Origin: Salegentibacter salegens
GTDB taxonomy: Bacteria > Bacteroidota > Bacteroidia > Flavobacteriales > Flavobacteriaceae
Reading direction: 5' to 3'
DNA: 64,000 nucleotides
NCBI RefSeq assembly: GCF_900142975.1
Contig: NZ_LT670848.1
Span: 558,001 to 622,000 of the forward strand
The notes below the pieces were generated by a model, which was not told where the DNA came from, did no database searches, and was given only the letters and a program-made list of their open reading frames with translations. This document shows positions 32,884-42,085 of the stretch, one piece after another. Within the stretch, counting starts at the first letter, position 1. The number at the start of each line of letters is the position of its first letter. The position numbers were made by a program, and so were the translations under genes.

Positions 32884-33731
32884 TGAAAGTTCAAATAATA
32901 GGAATAGGACTTATAGGCGGCTCTTTTGCGCTGGATATTAAATCGGCTTTTCCCGAAGCGGAAATCTATGGGAGCGATGCCAATGATAAAAACCTAAAAA
33001 AAGCGAAGGAGCTCAGGATTATAGATCATTTTTCGAAAATGGAAGATGTTCCACACGCCGATGTTGTTTTGGTGGCTGTTCCGGTAGATGTTGCCAATAA
33101 AGTGGTAACTGAAGTTTTAGATTTGGTAGGTGAAAACACCCTGGTTTTTGATGCCGGTTCTACCAAATCGGGACTTTGTAAAGAGATCGCGAATCATCAA
33201 AACAGAAGGAATTTTTTAGCGGCCCATCCTATTGCAGGAACCGAGTTTTCCGGGCCCGAAGCGGCAATTTCTAACCTGTATAGGAATAAAACAAATATAA
33301 TTTGTGAAGTTGAAAAAACAGCTTTTAAACTTCAGGAGCGGGCGCTTGATATTTTTCAGAAACTGGGAATGAGAATTCGATATATGGATCCAGTTTCCCA
33401 CGATAGGCATATTGCTTATGTTTCACATTTATCTCATATAAGCTCGTTTATGTTGGGGAAAACAGTTTTGGAAAAAGAGCGAAACGAGCGCGATATTTTT
33501 GATTTGGCAGGCAGTGGATTTGCTTCTACGGTAAGACTTGCAAAAAGTTCTCCGGCAATGTGGTCTCCGATATTCAAAGAAAATAAAGAGAATGTGTTAG
33601 AAACTTTAACTGAATATATTAATAATCTTACGCATTTTAAAGACTTGCTGGAAAATGATGATTTCCAGGAAGTTTATAATGAAATGCAACGCACCAATCA
33701 TATCAAATCAATTTTAAACGGAATAAATTAA
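32883..33731 (+). CDS. tyrA: Prephenate dehydrogenase
   Basis: A 282-residue TyrA with NAD site VQIIGIGLIGGSFALD, the segment AAHPIAGTEFSGP (catalytic histidine) and SHLSHISSFM with the second active-site histidine. It oxidatively decarboxylates prephenate to 4-hydroxyphenylpyruvate. No fused mutase or ACT domain is present; the mutase is supplied by the next gene. It overlaps the aminotransferase gene by one base. Confidence 0.95.
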   Translation: MKVQIIGIGLIGGSFALDIKSAFPEAEIYGSDANDKNLKKAKELRIIDHFSKMEDVPHADVVLVAVPVDVANKVVTEVLDLVGENTLVFDAGSTKSGLCKEIANHQNRRNFLAAHPIAGTEFSGPEAAISNLYRNKTNIICEVEKTAFKLQERALDIFQKLGMRIRYMDPVSHDRHIAYVSHLSHISSFMLGKTVLEKERNERDIFDLAGSGFASTVRLAKSSPAMWSPIFKENKENVLETLTEYINNLTHFKDLLENDDFQEVYNEMQRTNHIKSILNGIN

Positions 33732-33755
33732 AAATCAGGATTAAAATTTAAAATT

Positions 33756-34838
33756 ATGGAAAACAACAAAGAACAAAGAAAGTGGCTAGACGATTTCGGA
33801 TTAGATCATCCGTTGGTAATCGCTGGCCCTTGTAGCGCTGAAACCGAAGAGCAGGTTTTAAAGATCGCTCACCAATTAAAAGATACCGATGCCACTGTTT
33901 TACGTGCCGGAATCTGGAAACCCAGAACAAGACCGGGAAATTTTGAAGGTGTTGGAGCGCTAGGTTTAAAATGGTTGAAAAAAGCCAAAGAAGAAACCGG
34001 GATGATGACGACCACCGAAGTTGCGAACGCAAACCACGTAGATCTTGCTTTAGAAAACGATGTTGATATTCTTTGGATTGGCGCCAGAACTACGGTTTCG
34101 CCGTTTATTGTTCAGGATATCGCTGATGCTCTTAAAGGCACCGATAAAACGGTTTTGGTGAAAAACCCGGTTAATCCAGACCTTTCACTTTGGTTGGGCG
34201 CGGTTGAAAGATTTCATACTGCCGATATTAAAAATTTAGGAGTAATTCACCGTGGATTTTCAGCTTACGAAAAAACGAAATACAGAAATAACCCTGAATG
34301 GCAGATCGCGATTGAGCTTCAGAATAAATTTCCAGATCTTCCGCTAATTTTAGATCCGTCGCATATTGCAGGGCGTAGAGACATTATTTTTGATCTTTGC
34401 CAGACAGCTTTAGATCTTAATTACGACGGACTTATGGTTGAGACCCACCACACTCCCGATGATGCCTGGAGTGACGCTGCACAGCAAATCACCCCCGCAA
34501 CACTTGTTCAGATTATGAAAGATTTGAAGATTAGAAAAGAGGTTTCAGAAAGTGAAGAATTTCAGAATAAACTGAGCACTTTAAGAGCTAAAATTGATGT
34601 AGCCGATAATCAATTGATCGAGCTACTTTCAAAAAGAATGAAAATTTCAGACGAAATTGGACAGGTGAAAAAATCACAGAATGTTTCTGTTTTACAAACG
34701 AAAAGATGGAACGAAATTCTTGGGAATATGGTATTAGAAGGAGAACAGCACGGATTAAGCGAAGAATTTATTCTGCGTTTGTTTAAAGCGGTTCACCAGG
34801 AATCCATTAACCACCAGGAAAAAATTATGAAAGCTTAA
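33756..34838 (+). CDS. Bifunctional DAHP synthase / chorismate mutase
   Basis: 360 residues. The first ~260 form a DAHP synthase of the AroA-I-beta/KdsA-like type (LVIAGPCSAETEEQVLK, RTRPGNFEGVGALG, LILDPSHIAGRRD, GLMVETHHTPDDA). The last ~90 are an AroQ chorismate mutase (LRAKIDVADNQLIELLSKRM, KMKISDEIGQVKK). It catalyses the first shikimate step and the chorismate-to-prephenate branch, so it links entry and branch point in one protein. The fused mutase often gives prephenate feedback in this family. Last gene of the Phe/Tyr-attenuated operon. Confidence 0.94.
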   Translation: MENNKEQRKWLDDFGLDHPLVIAGPCSAETEEQVLKIAHQLKDTDATVLRAGIWKPRTRPGNFEGVGALGLKWLKKAKEETGMMTTTEVANANHVDLALENDVDILWIGARTTVSPFIVQDIADALKGTDKTVLVKNPVNPDLSLWLGAVERFHTADIKNLGVIHRGFSAYEKTKYRNNPEWQIAIELQNKFPDLPLILDPSHIAGRRDIIFDLCQTALDLNYDGLMVETHHTPDDAWSDAAQQITPATLVQIMKDLKIRKEVSESEEFQNKLSTLRAKIDVADNQLIELLSKRMKISDEIGQVKKSQNVSVLQTKRWNEILGNMVLEGEQHGLSEEFILRLFKAVHQESINHQEKIMKA

Positions 34839-34904
34839 GAATCTTGTTTTCCATGATTTTTGGTTTAAAAGCAACTAGTGAAAACTGCTTTTGCTATTTT
34901 AGCA

Positions 34905-35063
34905 AAGTGGCTGTTTGGAGGTTAACTTATGGACGTCATCCTGTCCCGAGGCTTCGAGATTGTTTCCGTCAAGTTGAACTTGTTTCAGCTTCTAATATGT
35001 TAACAACCGTCATCCTGAAACGAGTTCAGGATGACGGTTTTAAAAAACTTCAAACAGCCACTT
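34905..35063. repeat. Compound palindromic element with CGTCATCCTG core
   Basis: Outer arms AAGTGGCTGTTTGGAG (34905-34920) and CTTCAAACAGCCACTT (35048-35063) are complementary at 15 of 16 positions. Inside lie CGTCATCCTGTCCCGAGG and a perfect hairpin CCGTCATCCTGAA-acgag-TTCAGGATGACGG. No gene is supported. It can act as a terminator after the aromatic operon; a related element lies at 55617-55693. Confidence 0.7.
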
Positions 35064-35079
35064 AAAAACCACAATGTGA

Positions 35080-36030
35080 ATGAAAGGAACCGTTTATAAA
35101 TCTACCGGAAGCTGGTACCAGGTGAAAAGTGAGGCGGGAACGTTTTATGATTGCCGAATCAAAGGAAAATTCAGAATTAAAGGTATTAAAAGTACCAATC
35201 CTGTTGCTGTGGGTGACCGCGTAGAATTTGATATTGAAGATAAGGAAGGAGCAGAGCAGGGAGTGATTAAAAAGATTGATGAACGAGAGAATTATATTAT
35301 TCGGAAATCGGTTAACCTTTCTAAGCAAACCCATATTATCGCGGCCAATATAGACCAGGTTTTTTTACTGGTTACCCTTAATAATCCGCCCACGCTTACC
35401 ACTTTTATAGACCGATTTCTGGTTACTGCTGAAGCTTACCATGTAAAGGCGGTGTTGCTTTTCAATAAAGTTGATAGCTATAACGAAGACGAGTTGGTAG
35501 AGATCAAATATCTCGCCGCAATTTATAGAAATGCGGGTTACGATTGTATAGGGATTTCAGCAACTACCGGTAAAAATGTAGATAAAGTTAAGGATATGAT
35601 GCTGGGCAAAACCAGTATGTTTGCCGGCCATAGTGGAACGGGAAAATCTACTTTGATCAATGCGATTGAACCGGGTTTAAATTTAAAAACTTCCCAGATT
35701 TCTGAACAGCATAAGCAGGGACAACATACCACTACTTTTGCAGAAATGTTTGATCTTACTTTTGATGCAAGAATTATTGACACCCCGGGAATTAAAGGTT
35801 TTGGTGTGGTAGAAATTGAACGTGAAGAATTGGGTAATTATTTTCCTGAATTCTTTAAAGTTAAACAAGACTGTAAATTTCATAATTGTTTACACCTGGA
35901 AGAGCCAAAATGCGCTGTAAAGGACGCCCTGGAAGAAGGTTCTATTGCCTGGAGCCGTTATAAAAGTTATCTCCAGATTTTAGAAGGGGAGGAAGACAAT
36001 TATAGAACAGATATTTATCCAAAAAAATGA
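35080..36030 (+). CDS. rsgA: Ribosome small subunit-dependent GTPase A
   Basis: 316 residues with an N-terminal OB fold (GTFYDCRIKGKFRIKG), then a circularly permuted GTPase in the order G4 LLFNKVD, G1 GHSGTGKST, G3 DTPGIKGFG, and a C-terminal zinc-binding segment CKFHNCLHLEEPKC. RsgA helps 30S subunit maturation. Its stop overlaps the dtd start (36027-36030). It begins a tight run of small housekeeping genes. Confidence 0.96.
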   Translation: MKGTVYKSTGSWYQVKSEAGTFYDCRIKGKFRIKGIKSTNPVAVGDRVEFDIEDKEGAEQGVIKKIDERENYIIRKSVNLSKQTHIIAANIDQVFLLVTLNNPPTLTTFIDRFLVTAEAYHVKAVLLFNKVDSYNEDELVEIKYLAAIYRNAGYDCIGISATTGKNVDKVKDMMLGKTSMFAGHSGTGKSTLINAIEPGLNLKTSQISEQHKQGQHTTTFAEMFDLTFDARIIDTPGIKGFGVVEIEREELGNYFPEFFKVKQDCKFHNCLHLEEPKCAVKDALEEGSIAWSRYKSYLQILEGEEDNYRTDIYPKK

Positions 36031-36479
36031 GAGTAGTTTTACAAAGGGTTTCAAAAGCTTCGGTACAAATAAACCACGAGATCAACGCCGTGATGCGTAA
36101 AGGCCTTTTAATTTTACTGGGAATAGAGGCAGAAGATACCCAGGAAGATATAGACTGGCTTTGTAACAAAATTGTAAAAATGCGCATTTTTAATGATGAA
36201 AATGATGCGATGAATCTTTCTTTATTAGACGTAGATGGCGATGCCATTGTTGTAAGTCAGTTTACTTTACACGCTTCTACAAAAAAGGGAAACCGCCCAG
36301 GTTTTATAAAAGCAGCAAAGCCAGATATTGCTATTCCGCTTTATGAAAAATTCATTAAAAAACTGGAAGAATCTTTAGGGAAACCGGTAGGAACGGGAAA
36401 ATTTGGCGCCGATATGAAAGTGGAATTAATTAACGACGGGCCGGTAACAATAAGTATAGATTCAAAACAAAGGGAATAA
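36027..36479 (+). CDS. dtd: D-aminoacyl-tRNA deacylase
   Basis: A 150-residue DTD: MRVVLQRVSKASVQI at the start, the SQFTLHA motif, and KVELINDGPVTISID near the end (the GP-containing cross-subunit motif). It removes D-amino acids (and Gly from Ala-tRNA) from mischarged tRNA. Start overlaps the rsgA stop by 4 bases; it ends one base before the next gene. Full length. Confidence 0.96.
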   Translation: MRVVLQRVSKASVQINHEINAVMRKGLLILLGIEAEDTQEDIDWLCNKIVKMRIFNDENDAMNLSLLDVDGDAIVVSQFTLHASTKKGNRPGFIKAAKPDIAIPLYEKFIKKLEESLGKPVGTGKFGADMKVELINDGPVTISIDSKQRE

Positions 36480-36480
36480 A

Positions 36481-36807
36481 ATGGACATAGAAAACGCTCA
36501 AAAAGCTGTAGACGATTGGATAAATGAACACGGAGTTCGGTATTTTAACGAACTTACCAATATGGCGCAACTTACCGAAGAAGTAGGCGAAGTTGCCCGA
36601 ATTATCGCGCGCCGTTATGGAGAGCAAAGCGAAAAAGAATCAGATAAAGATAAAGATTTAGGAGAAGAGCTTGCAGATGTGATGTTTGTAGTGCTTTGTC
36701 TTGCCAATCAAACGGGAGTTAATCTCCAGGAAGCTTTTGATAAAAAACTAGATATTAAAACAAAAAGAGATCACGACAGGCATCATAATAACGAAAAGTT
36801 AAAATAA
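36481..36807 (+). CDS. MazG-like nucleotide pyrophosphohydrolase
   Basis: A 108-residue single-domain all-alpha NTP-PPase. Metal-binding acidic residues lie in LTEEVGEVARIIARR (EExxE pattern) and in GEELADVMFVVLCLAN (ExxD). These enzymes hydrolyse (d)NTPs to NMPs and PPi, often for housecleaning. Close coupling to dtd and the next membrane protein gene (36807 shared) suggests co-transcription; substrate is unknown. Confidence 0.88.
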   Translation: MDIENAQKAVDDWINEHGVRYFNELTNMAQLTEEVGEVARIIARRYGEQSEKESDKDKDLGEELADVMFVVLCLANQTGVNLQEAFDKKLDIKTKRDHDRHHNNEKLK

Positions 36808-37070
36808 TGAAATTCAAAGAAATGATTTCGAAAAGAGCCTTCTGGAAATCAGTTTTATTTCTAGGGCTGGGCTTTTTAATTGTATATGATATTGTAAGTA
36901 TGCTGTTTGAATACGGCGGATTTCATTTTGAAGCCTATTTTACTGACCGTACAGAAGATGGTAAATTATTTCGCTTTATAGTAGGCCAATTGCTTGCAGC
37001 TTTTGCGTATGGATTTATCATTTCGTTTGGGCAGTTTAGAGCAAAACAAAAGAAAGATGTTGAAAATTAA
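36807..37070 (+). CDS. Small two-helix membrane protein, unassigned
   Basis: An 87-residue protein with two hydrophobic helices (WKSVLFLGLGFLIVYDIVSML and IVGQLLAAFAYGFIISFG) joined by a polar loop (GGFHFEAYFTDRTEDGKLF), lysine-rich at both ends. I recognise no family. It overlaps the MazG-like stop by one base and precedes aroA by 12 bases, so it belongs to the same transcription unit. It is likely a conserved inner-membrane protein of Flavobacteriia. Confidence 0.75.
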   Translation: MKFKEMISKRAFWKSVLFLGLGFLIVYDIVSMLFEYGGFHFEAYFTDRTEDGKLFRFIVGQLLAAFAYGFIISFGQFRAKQKKDVEN

Positions 37071-37082
37071 TATTAGCAATTA

Positions 37083-38312
37083 ATGAACTTAAAGATTTCA
37101 AATACCAAAAAACATCTTACGGGAACTATAAAAGTTACCGGCTCTAAAAGTGAATCTAACCGTTTACTTATTTTGCAGGCTTTATATCCCAGTTTAAAGA
37201 TCAGCAACCTTTCCAATAGTGACGACACCCATTATTTACAAAAAGCTCTGAAGAATGAAGATGAATTAATTGATATTCATCACGCTGGTACCGCAATGCG
37301 TTTTTTAACCGCCTATTTCTCTACTTTAGAAGGAAGAGAAGTAGTTTTAACCGGAAGTAAAAGAATGACGGAGCGTCCGGTGAAATTATTGGTAGATGCT
37401 CTTAAAAAAATGGGAGCCGATATTTCTTATGAAAAGAATGAAGGCTATCCTCCAATTAGAATTAAAGGGAAGAAGTTAGAAGCTAAAACGGTAAGCCTGG
37501 AAGCAAATATTAGCAGCCAGTATATTTCAGCCTTAATGCTTATCGCGCCTTCTTTACCCAATGGACTCGAAATTAATTTAGAAGGTAAGATTACTTCTAC
37601 ACCCTACATTAAAATGACCTTAGAAATCTTGCAGCGAGCTGGCGTTACAGGAACTTTTGAAGGAAATACTATTACAATCGAACCGACTAATAAATTAGAA
37701 GAGCAAACCCTGGCGGTAGAATCAGATTGGAGTTCGGCTTCTTATTATTATAGTTTGGCGGCAATAAGTGAATCTGCTGAACTTAAATTGAGTACTTATA
37801 GAAAAACAAGTCTCCAGGGAGATTCCTGTTTGGCTGAAATCTATAAACAATTTGGGGTTACTACAAAATTTGAAGGCGATCATGTTATTTTAGAAAAACG
37901 TCCCGGCAGCAAACCAAAACATATAGAAGAAAACCTTCAAAATTCACCCGATATCGCACAAACCATAGCAGTAACCTGTTTAGCTTTAAATGTGCCTTGT
38001 TATTTAACCGGTTTGCATACCTTGAAAATTAAGGAAACCGACAGGCTGGAAGCTTTAAAAACGGAAATTGAAAAGTTTGGCAGTAAAGTGAAAGCAACCC
38101 ATAACAGCCTCGAGCTTCTTCCGCAGAAAGATTTTTCAGAAAATGTTTCGGTAGCAACTTATAACGACCACCGAATGGCGATGGCTTTTGCGCCGTTGGG
38201 GCTCAAAGTTCAATTTAAAATTGAAGATGCCGAAGTGGTTTCAAAATCGTATCCCGGGTTTTGGGAAGATCTTGAAAAACTCAATTTTGAGATTGAAAAA
38301 ACCTCAATTTAA
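37083..38312 (+). CDS. aroA: 3-phosphoshikimate 1-carboxyvinyltransferase (EPSP synthase)
   Basis: A 409-residue EPSP synthase with TGSKSESNRLLILQAL (first phosphate-binding lysine/serine motif), HAGTAMRFLTAYFS, ISSQYISALMLIAPSL, ESDWSSASYYYSL and ATYNDHRMAMAFAPLG. It condenses shikimate-3-phosphate with PEP. It is distant in sequence from the E. coli form, as in other Bacteroidota, but the active-site motifs are present. It lies separate from the Phe/Tyr operon, at the end of the rsgA run. Confidence 0.94.
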   Translation: MNLKISNTKKHLTGTIKVTGSKSESNRLLILQALYPSLKISNLSNSDDTHYLQKALKNEDELIDIHHAGTAMRFLTAYFSTLEGREVVLTGSKRMTERPVKLLVDALKKMGADISYEKNEGYPPIRIKGKKLEAKTVSLEANISSQYISALMLIAPSLPNGLEINLEGKITSTPYIKMTLEILQRAGVTGTFEGNTITIEPTNKLEEQTLAVESDWSSASYYYSLAAISESAELKLSTYRKTSLQGDSCLAEIYKQFGVTTKFEGDHVILEKRPGSKPKHIEENLQNSPDIAQTIAVTCLALNVPCYLTGLHTLKIKETDRLEALKTEIEKFGSKVKATHNSLELLPQKDFSENVSVATYNDHRMAMAFAPLGLKVQFKIEDAEVVSKSYPGFWEDLEKLNFEIEKTSI

Positions 38313-38341
38313 AAGCTTTTTTTAAATAAACCTTTAATTAC

Positions 38342-38373
38342 TTGACAACCCCTACCTTGAGATTGTATATTTG
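38342..38373 (+). promoter_or_regulatory. queA promoter
   Basis: TTG at 38342-38344 and TATATTTG at 38366-38373 with a 21-base spacer match the Bacteroidota consensus; start near 38377. Confidence 0.75.
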
Positions 38374-38393
38374 CCGCTTCTAAAAATGCAATT

Positions 38394-39449
38394 ATGGGAA
38401 TGAAACTTTCACACTTCAATTTTGAACTTCCGGATGAACTTTTGGCAGAGTACCCTTCAGAGAATAGGGACGAAGCACGGCTAATGGTTCTAAACAGGAA
38501 AGAACAAACAATTGAACATAAACAATTTAAAGATATTCTGGATTATTTTAAGCCTGAAGATGTTATGGTATTGAACAATACCAAGGTATTTCCGGCGCGA
38601 TTATATGGTAATAAAGAAAAAACCGGTGCCAGAATTGAGGTTTTTCTTTTAAGGGAATTAAATCCTGAAACCAAACTTTGGGATGTACTTGTAGATCCTG
38701 CGAGAAAAATTAGAATCGGGAATAAACTTTATTTTGGTGACGATGAAAGTTTAGTGGCAGAAGTGATAGATAACACTACTTCCCGCGGAAGAACGCTTCG
38801 TTTTCTTTACGATGGTTCTTATGAAGATTTCAGAAAAAAATTGAAGGATCTTGGGGAAACTCCGCTTCCAAAATATATAAAACGTGATGTTGAGCCTGAA
38901 GATCAGGAACGTTATCAAACAATTTACGCGAAAGAAGAAGGAGCTGTAGCGGCACCAACTGCGGGCCTTCACTTTTCTAAACACCTGTTAAAGCGTTTGG
39001 AAATTAAAGGAGTAGATTTTGCTGAAGTTACTTTACACGTAGGTTTGGGAACTTTTAGCCCGGTTGAGGTAGAAGACCTTAGCAAGCATAAAATGGATAG
39101 CGAAGAAGCTTTTATTGAAAAGAAAGCTACGCAAACCATCAACAAAGCAAAACTGGAAAACCGCCGCGTTTGTGCTGTAGGTACAACCGTAATGCGCGTG
39201 TTAGAAAGTGCGGTTTCTTCAAACCATACTTTAAACGAATTTGGAGGTTGGACTAATAAATTTATTTTTCCTCCTTACGATTTTAGTATTGCGAATTGCA
39301 TGATTACCAACTTCCATACTCCAAAATCTACACTGCTTATGATGATCTCGGCTTTTGCCGGTCACGATTTTATGAAGCGTGCTTATGAGGAAGCGGTAAA
39401 AGAAAAATACCGTTTCTATACTTATGGAGATGCGATGTTGATCATCTAA
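38394..39449 (+). CDS. queA: tRNA preQ1(34) S-adenosylmethionine ribosyltransferase-isomerase
   Basis: 351 residues (349 if the second ATG at 38400, [11 protein letters not shown], is used, which is the more usual QueA start). Motifs: [43 protein letters not shown] and [13 protein letters not shown]. It transfers the ribosyl part of SAM to preQ1 in tRNA on the way to queuosine. It has its own promoter and a strong terminator behind it, so it is monocistronic. Confidence 0.96.
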   Translation: MGMKLSHFNFELPDELLAEYPSENRDEARLMVLNRKEQTIEHKQFKDILDYFKPEDVMVLNNTKVFPARLYGNKEKTGARIEVFLLRELNPETKLWDVLVDPARKIRIGNKLYFGDDESLVAEVIDNTTSRGRTLRFLYDGSYEDFRKKLKDLGETPLPKYIKRDVEPEDQERYQTIYAKEEGAVAAPTAGLHFSKHLLKRLEIKGVDFAEVTLHVGLGTFSPVEVEDLSKHKMDSEEAFIEKKATQTINKAKLENRRVCAVGTTVMRVLESAVSSNHTLNEFGGWTNKFIFPPYDFSIANCMITNFHTPKSTLLMMISAFAGHDFMKRAYEEAVKEKYRFYTYGDAMLII

Positions 39450-39472
39450 TTTTTAATTTGATATAATCTTAG

Positions 39473-39516
39473 GCCATGAATTCACTAATAATATTGGTGA
39501 ATTCGTGGCTTTTTTC
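39473..39516 (+). terminator. queA terminator
   Basis: GCCATGAATTCAC (39473-39485) pairs with GTGAATTCGTGGC (one T-G pair) and is followed by six T. Confidence 0.92.
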
Positions 39517-39655
39517 TTTTCAGAAAGAACAATAATATTCCTAAAAGGTTTCAAGAATCCTGTACATTTAGGAGTTTTTCAACTTCAAATTTCTCTTATC
39601 ACCACAATCTAAAACACTTAGCTTCAGCTTAACTTAAAAATCCTTTAATTCTTCA

Positions 39656-39663
39656 TACTTTTG
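39656..39663 (+). promoter_or_regulatory. rlmN -7 element (leaderless)
   Basis: TACTTTTG ends 4 bases before the GTG start codon at 39668, so the transcript should begin at or one base before the start codon. Confidence 0.55.
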
Positions 39664-39667
39664 CAGC

Positions 39668-40711
39668 GTGAAAAATAAGAAAAAAGACATACGGGCACTT
39701 ACAAAAGCACAACTGCAGGAATTTTTTGTGGCTAATGGCGATAAATCTTTCCGCGGAAGTCAGGTATACGAATGGCTTTGGAATAAAGGCGCGCACAGTT
39801 TTGAGGCGATGACCAATATCTCTAAAGAAACCCGTGAAATGCTGGACGAGAATTTTGTGATAAACCATATTCGGGTAGACCGGATGCAGCGTAGCAGCGA
39901 CGGTACCATTAAAAATGCTGTGAAACTTCACGACCAACTCACGGTTGAATCGGTTTTAATTCCAACAGCCAGCAGGACTACAGCCTGTGTTTCTTCACAA
40001 GTGGGATGTAGCTTAGATTGCCAGTTTTGCGCTACCGCAAGATTAAAAAGAATGAGAAACCTGAATCCCGATGAAATTTATGATCAGGTAGTTGCTATAG
40101 ACAATGAAAGCCGCTTGTATTTTGACAGGCCGCTTAGCAATATTGTTTTTATGGGAATGGGAGAACCGCTTATGAATTACAAGAATGTAATGAAAGCGGT
40201 AGAAAAAATTACTTCACCCGAAGGCCTGGGAATGTCCCCAAAACGAATTACGATTTCTACTTCAGGAGTTCCAAAAATGATAAAAAAACTGGCCGATGAT
40301 GAAGCGAAGATAAAACTTGCAGTTTCCCTTCACTCTGCAATAGATGAAGTACGAACACAAATAATGCCTTTTAATGCTACTTTTCCTTTAGACGATCTTC
40401 GGGAAGCTTTGGAATATTGGTATTCTAAAACCAAAAGCCGAATTACTTACGAGTACATTGTTTGGAAAGATATTAACGATACCCGTAAAGATGCTGAAGC
40501 CCTGGTGCGCTTTTGCAACTATGTGCCGTGCAAAGTAAATTTAATTGAGTACAACCCTATAGACGATGGGAACTTTCAGCAGGCATCTTCTAATGCTACA
40601 GATATGTATCAACAAATTTTGGAGCGCAATGGGATTACAGTAACCGTAAGACGTTCGCGCGGAAAAGATATCGATGCTGCCTGTGGTCAGTTAGCAAATA
40701 AATCGGCTTAA
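39668..40711 (+). CDS. rlmN: Dual-specificity 23S rRNA/tRNA adenine-C2 methyltransferase
   Basis: A 347-residue radical-SAM methyltransferase. Start codon is GTG; the next in-frame ATG is 47 codons in, past conserved sequence (KKDIRALTKAQLQEFF). The cluster motif is CSLDCQFC, SAM contact GMGEPLMN, and the C-terminal catalytic cysteine is in DIDAACGQL; a second lies in SSQVGCSLD. It methylates C2 of A2503 in 23S rRNA and A37 in some tRNAs. The promoter position implies leaderless translation from GTG. Confidence 0.95.
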   Translation: MKNKKKDIRALTKAQLQEFFVANGDKSFRGSQVYEWLWNKGAHSFEAMTNISKETREMLDENFVINHIRVDRMQRSSDGTIKNAVKLHDQLTVESVLIPTASRTTACVSSQVGCSLDCQFCATARLKRMRNLNPDEIYDQVVAIDNESRLYFDRPLSNIVFMGMGEPLMNYKNVMKAVEKITSPEGLGMSPKRITISTSGVPKMIKKLADDEAKIKLAVSLHSAIDEVRTQIMPFNATFPLDDLREALEYWYSKTKSRITYEYIVWKDINDTRKDAEALVRFCNYVPCKVNLIEYNPIDDGNFQQASSNATDMYQQILERNGITVTVRRSRGKDIDAACGQLANKSA

Positions 40712-40775
40712 TTGATCTTTAAAATTACTTTCTTTTCAAAAGAAAAACCACTGATGAATATTCTCTATAAATAAT

Positions 40776-40783
40776 TATCTTTG
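40776..40783 (+). promoter_or_regulatory. -7 element of the polyprenyl synthase gene
   Basis: TATCTTTG, ending 8 bases before the ATG at 40792, giving a leader of about 5 bases. No clear TTG at -33. Confidence 0.45.
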
Positions 40784-40791
40784 GTGGCTTA

Positions 40792-41769
40792 ATGAAAGTA
40801 ATTTCCCAAATAAAACTTCCGGTTGAGAAAGAGATGGAACTTTTCGAAAAGAAGTTCCTGGAATCTATGTCGTCCAAAGTTGCACTGCTCAACAGGATAA
40901 CACATTATATTGTTAACCGCAAAGGAAAGCAGATGCGGCCTATGTTTGTTTTCCTGGTTGCCAAAATGGTTTCAGACGGGAGCGTGAACGAACGTACTTA
41001 TCGAGGCGCCTCGGTTATAGAGCTTATTCACACTGCTACCTTGGTTCACGACGATGTGGTAGACGATTCTAACCGCCGCCGGGGATTCTTTAGTATAAAT
41101 GCTTTATGGAAAAATAAAATTGCCGTTTTGGTGGGCGATTATTTACTTTCTAAAGGTTTACTGCTTTCTATAGATAATAATGATTTTGACTTACTGAAAA
41201 TTATTTCAGTTGCTGTTCGCGAAATGAGTGAAGGTGAACTGCTTCAAATAGAAAAAGCCAGGCGTTTAGATATTACTGAAGCCGTTTACTACGATATTAT
41301 TAGGCAAAAAACAGCTACACTTATTGCCGCTTGCTGCAGTTTAGGCGCTGCTTCGGTTAAACCCGATTCTGATGCGATTGCTAAAATGAGACGATTTGGT
41401 GAATTAATTGGGATGGCTTTCCAGATTAAAGATGATCTTTTTGACTATGGCGATGAACAGATAGGTAAACCAACCGGAATAGATATTAAGGAACAAAAAA
41501 TGACTTTGCCCTTAATTTACGCTTTAAATAATTCAACGAAAAAAGAGAAGGACTGGGTGATTAATTCGGTTAAAAATCACAATAAAGATAAGAAACGGGT
41601 AAAAGAGGTGATTCAGTTTGTGAAAGACAAAAATGGCCTTGATTATGCAGTAAAACGTATGGAAGAATTTCAGCGGGAAGCTTTGCTGATCCTGGAAGAC
41701 TACCCTTCATCACCTTATCGTGAATCGCTGGAACTTATGGTAAATTACGTAATAGAACGTAAAAAATAA
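40792..41769 (+). CDS. Polyprenyl diphosphate synthase (octaprenyl/heptaprenyl type)
   Basis: A 325-residue trans-prenyltransferase. First aspartate-rich motif LVHDDVVDDSNRRRG, second FQIKDDLFDYGDE; KGKQMRPM holds the IPP-binding Lys/Arg. It extends FPP with IPP units to the side chain of menaquinone. Chain length is set by residues before the first motif and cannot be stated with certainty. Monocistronic, with a terminator overlapping its stop codon. Confidence 0.92.
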   Translation: MKVISQIKLPVEKEMELFEKKFLESMSSKVALLNRITHYIVNRKGKQMRPMFVFLVAKMVSDGSVNERTYRGASVIELIHTATLVHDDVVDDSNRRRGFFSINALWKNKIAVLVGDYLLSKGLLLSIDNNDFDLLKIISVAVREMSEGELLQIEKARRLDITEAVYYDIIRQKTATLIAACCSLGAASVKPDSDAIAKMRRFGELIGMAFQIKDDLFDYGDEQIGKPTGIDIKEQKMTLPLIYALNNSTKKEKDWVINSVKNHNKDKKRVKEVIQFVKDKNGLDYAVKRMEEFQREALLILEDYPSSPYRESLELMVNYVIERKK

Positions 41770-41818
41770 GGCTGTTTAGTAGGTTTAACGAAGTAATGAA
41801 ACAGCCTTATTAGTTTTT
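41766..41818. terminator. Terminator after the polyprenyl synthase gene
   Basis: ATAAGGCTGTTT (41766-41777, containing the stop codon) pairs perfectly with AAACAGCCTTAT (41799-41810); a short T-run follows on the plus strand and A-rich sequence precedes it, so it may work for both convergent genes. Confidence 0.75.
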
Positions 41819-41832
41819 AGAAAAATTATAGA

Positions 41833-42063
41833 TTAGTTATCGTCTTCGTGAATTTCTTCATCTATTTCTCTTTCTACTTTTTCTGCGCCTTCCTCTACTT
41901 TTTTGGCACCTTCTTTTACTTTATCCCCGGCTTTATTTACATTGTCTTCAATGTCTTCACCTATGGCTTCTACTGCATCTTCTGTTTTTTCCTGGGTAGT
42001 TTCGCGACAGGAATATAAACTAAGTGCAAAAATGCTAACTAATAATAAAACTAACTTTTTCAT
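41833..42063 (-). CDS. Small acidic lipoprotein A of a tandem pair
   Basis: 76 residues from the ATG at 42063. Lipoprotein signal LVSIFALSLYSC with Cys about residue 19, then a highly charged single helix with heptad-like repeats (EAIGEDIEDNVNKAGDKVKEGAKKVEEGAEKV). The pattern resembles YtxH/CsbD-like or Lpp-like stress proteins, but I cannot assign one. Its signal and first mature residues (YSCRETTxEKTEDA) match the next gene, so the two arose by duplication. Confidence 0.8.
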   Translation of the reverse strand: MKKLVLLLVSIFALSLYSCRETTQEKTEDAVEAIGEDIEDNVNKAGDKVKEGAKKVEEGAEKVEREIDEEIHEDDN

Positions 42064-42085
42064 TGTAATTTGATTTTGGTTTAAA

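Noticed and set aside
34844..35065. 73-codon ORF between the DAHP synthase and rsgA genes
   Set aside because: It covers the palindromic repeat element, its translation reflects the repeats, and it has no family match.
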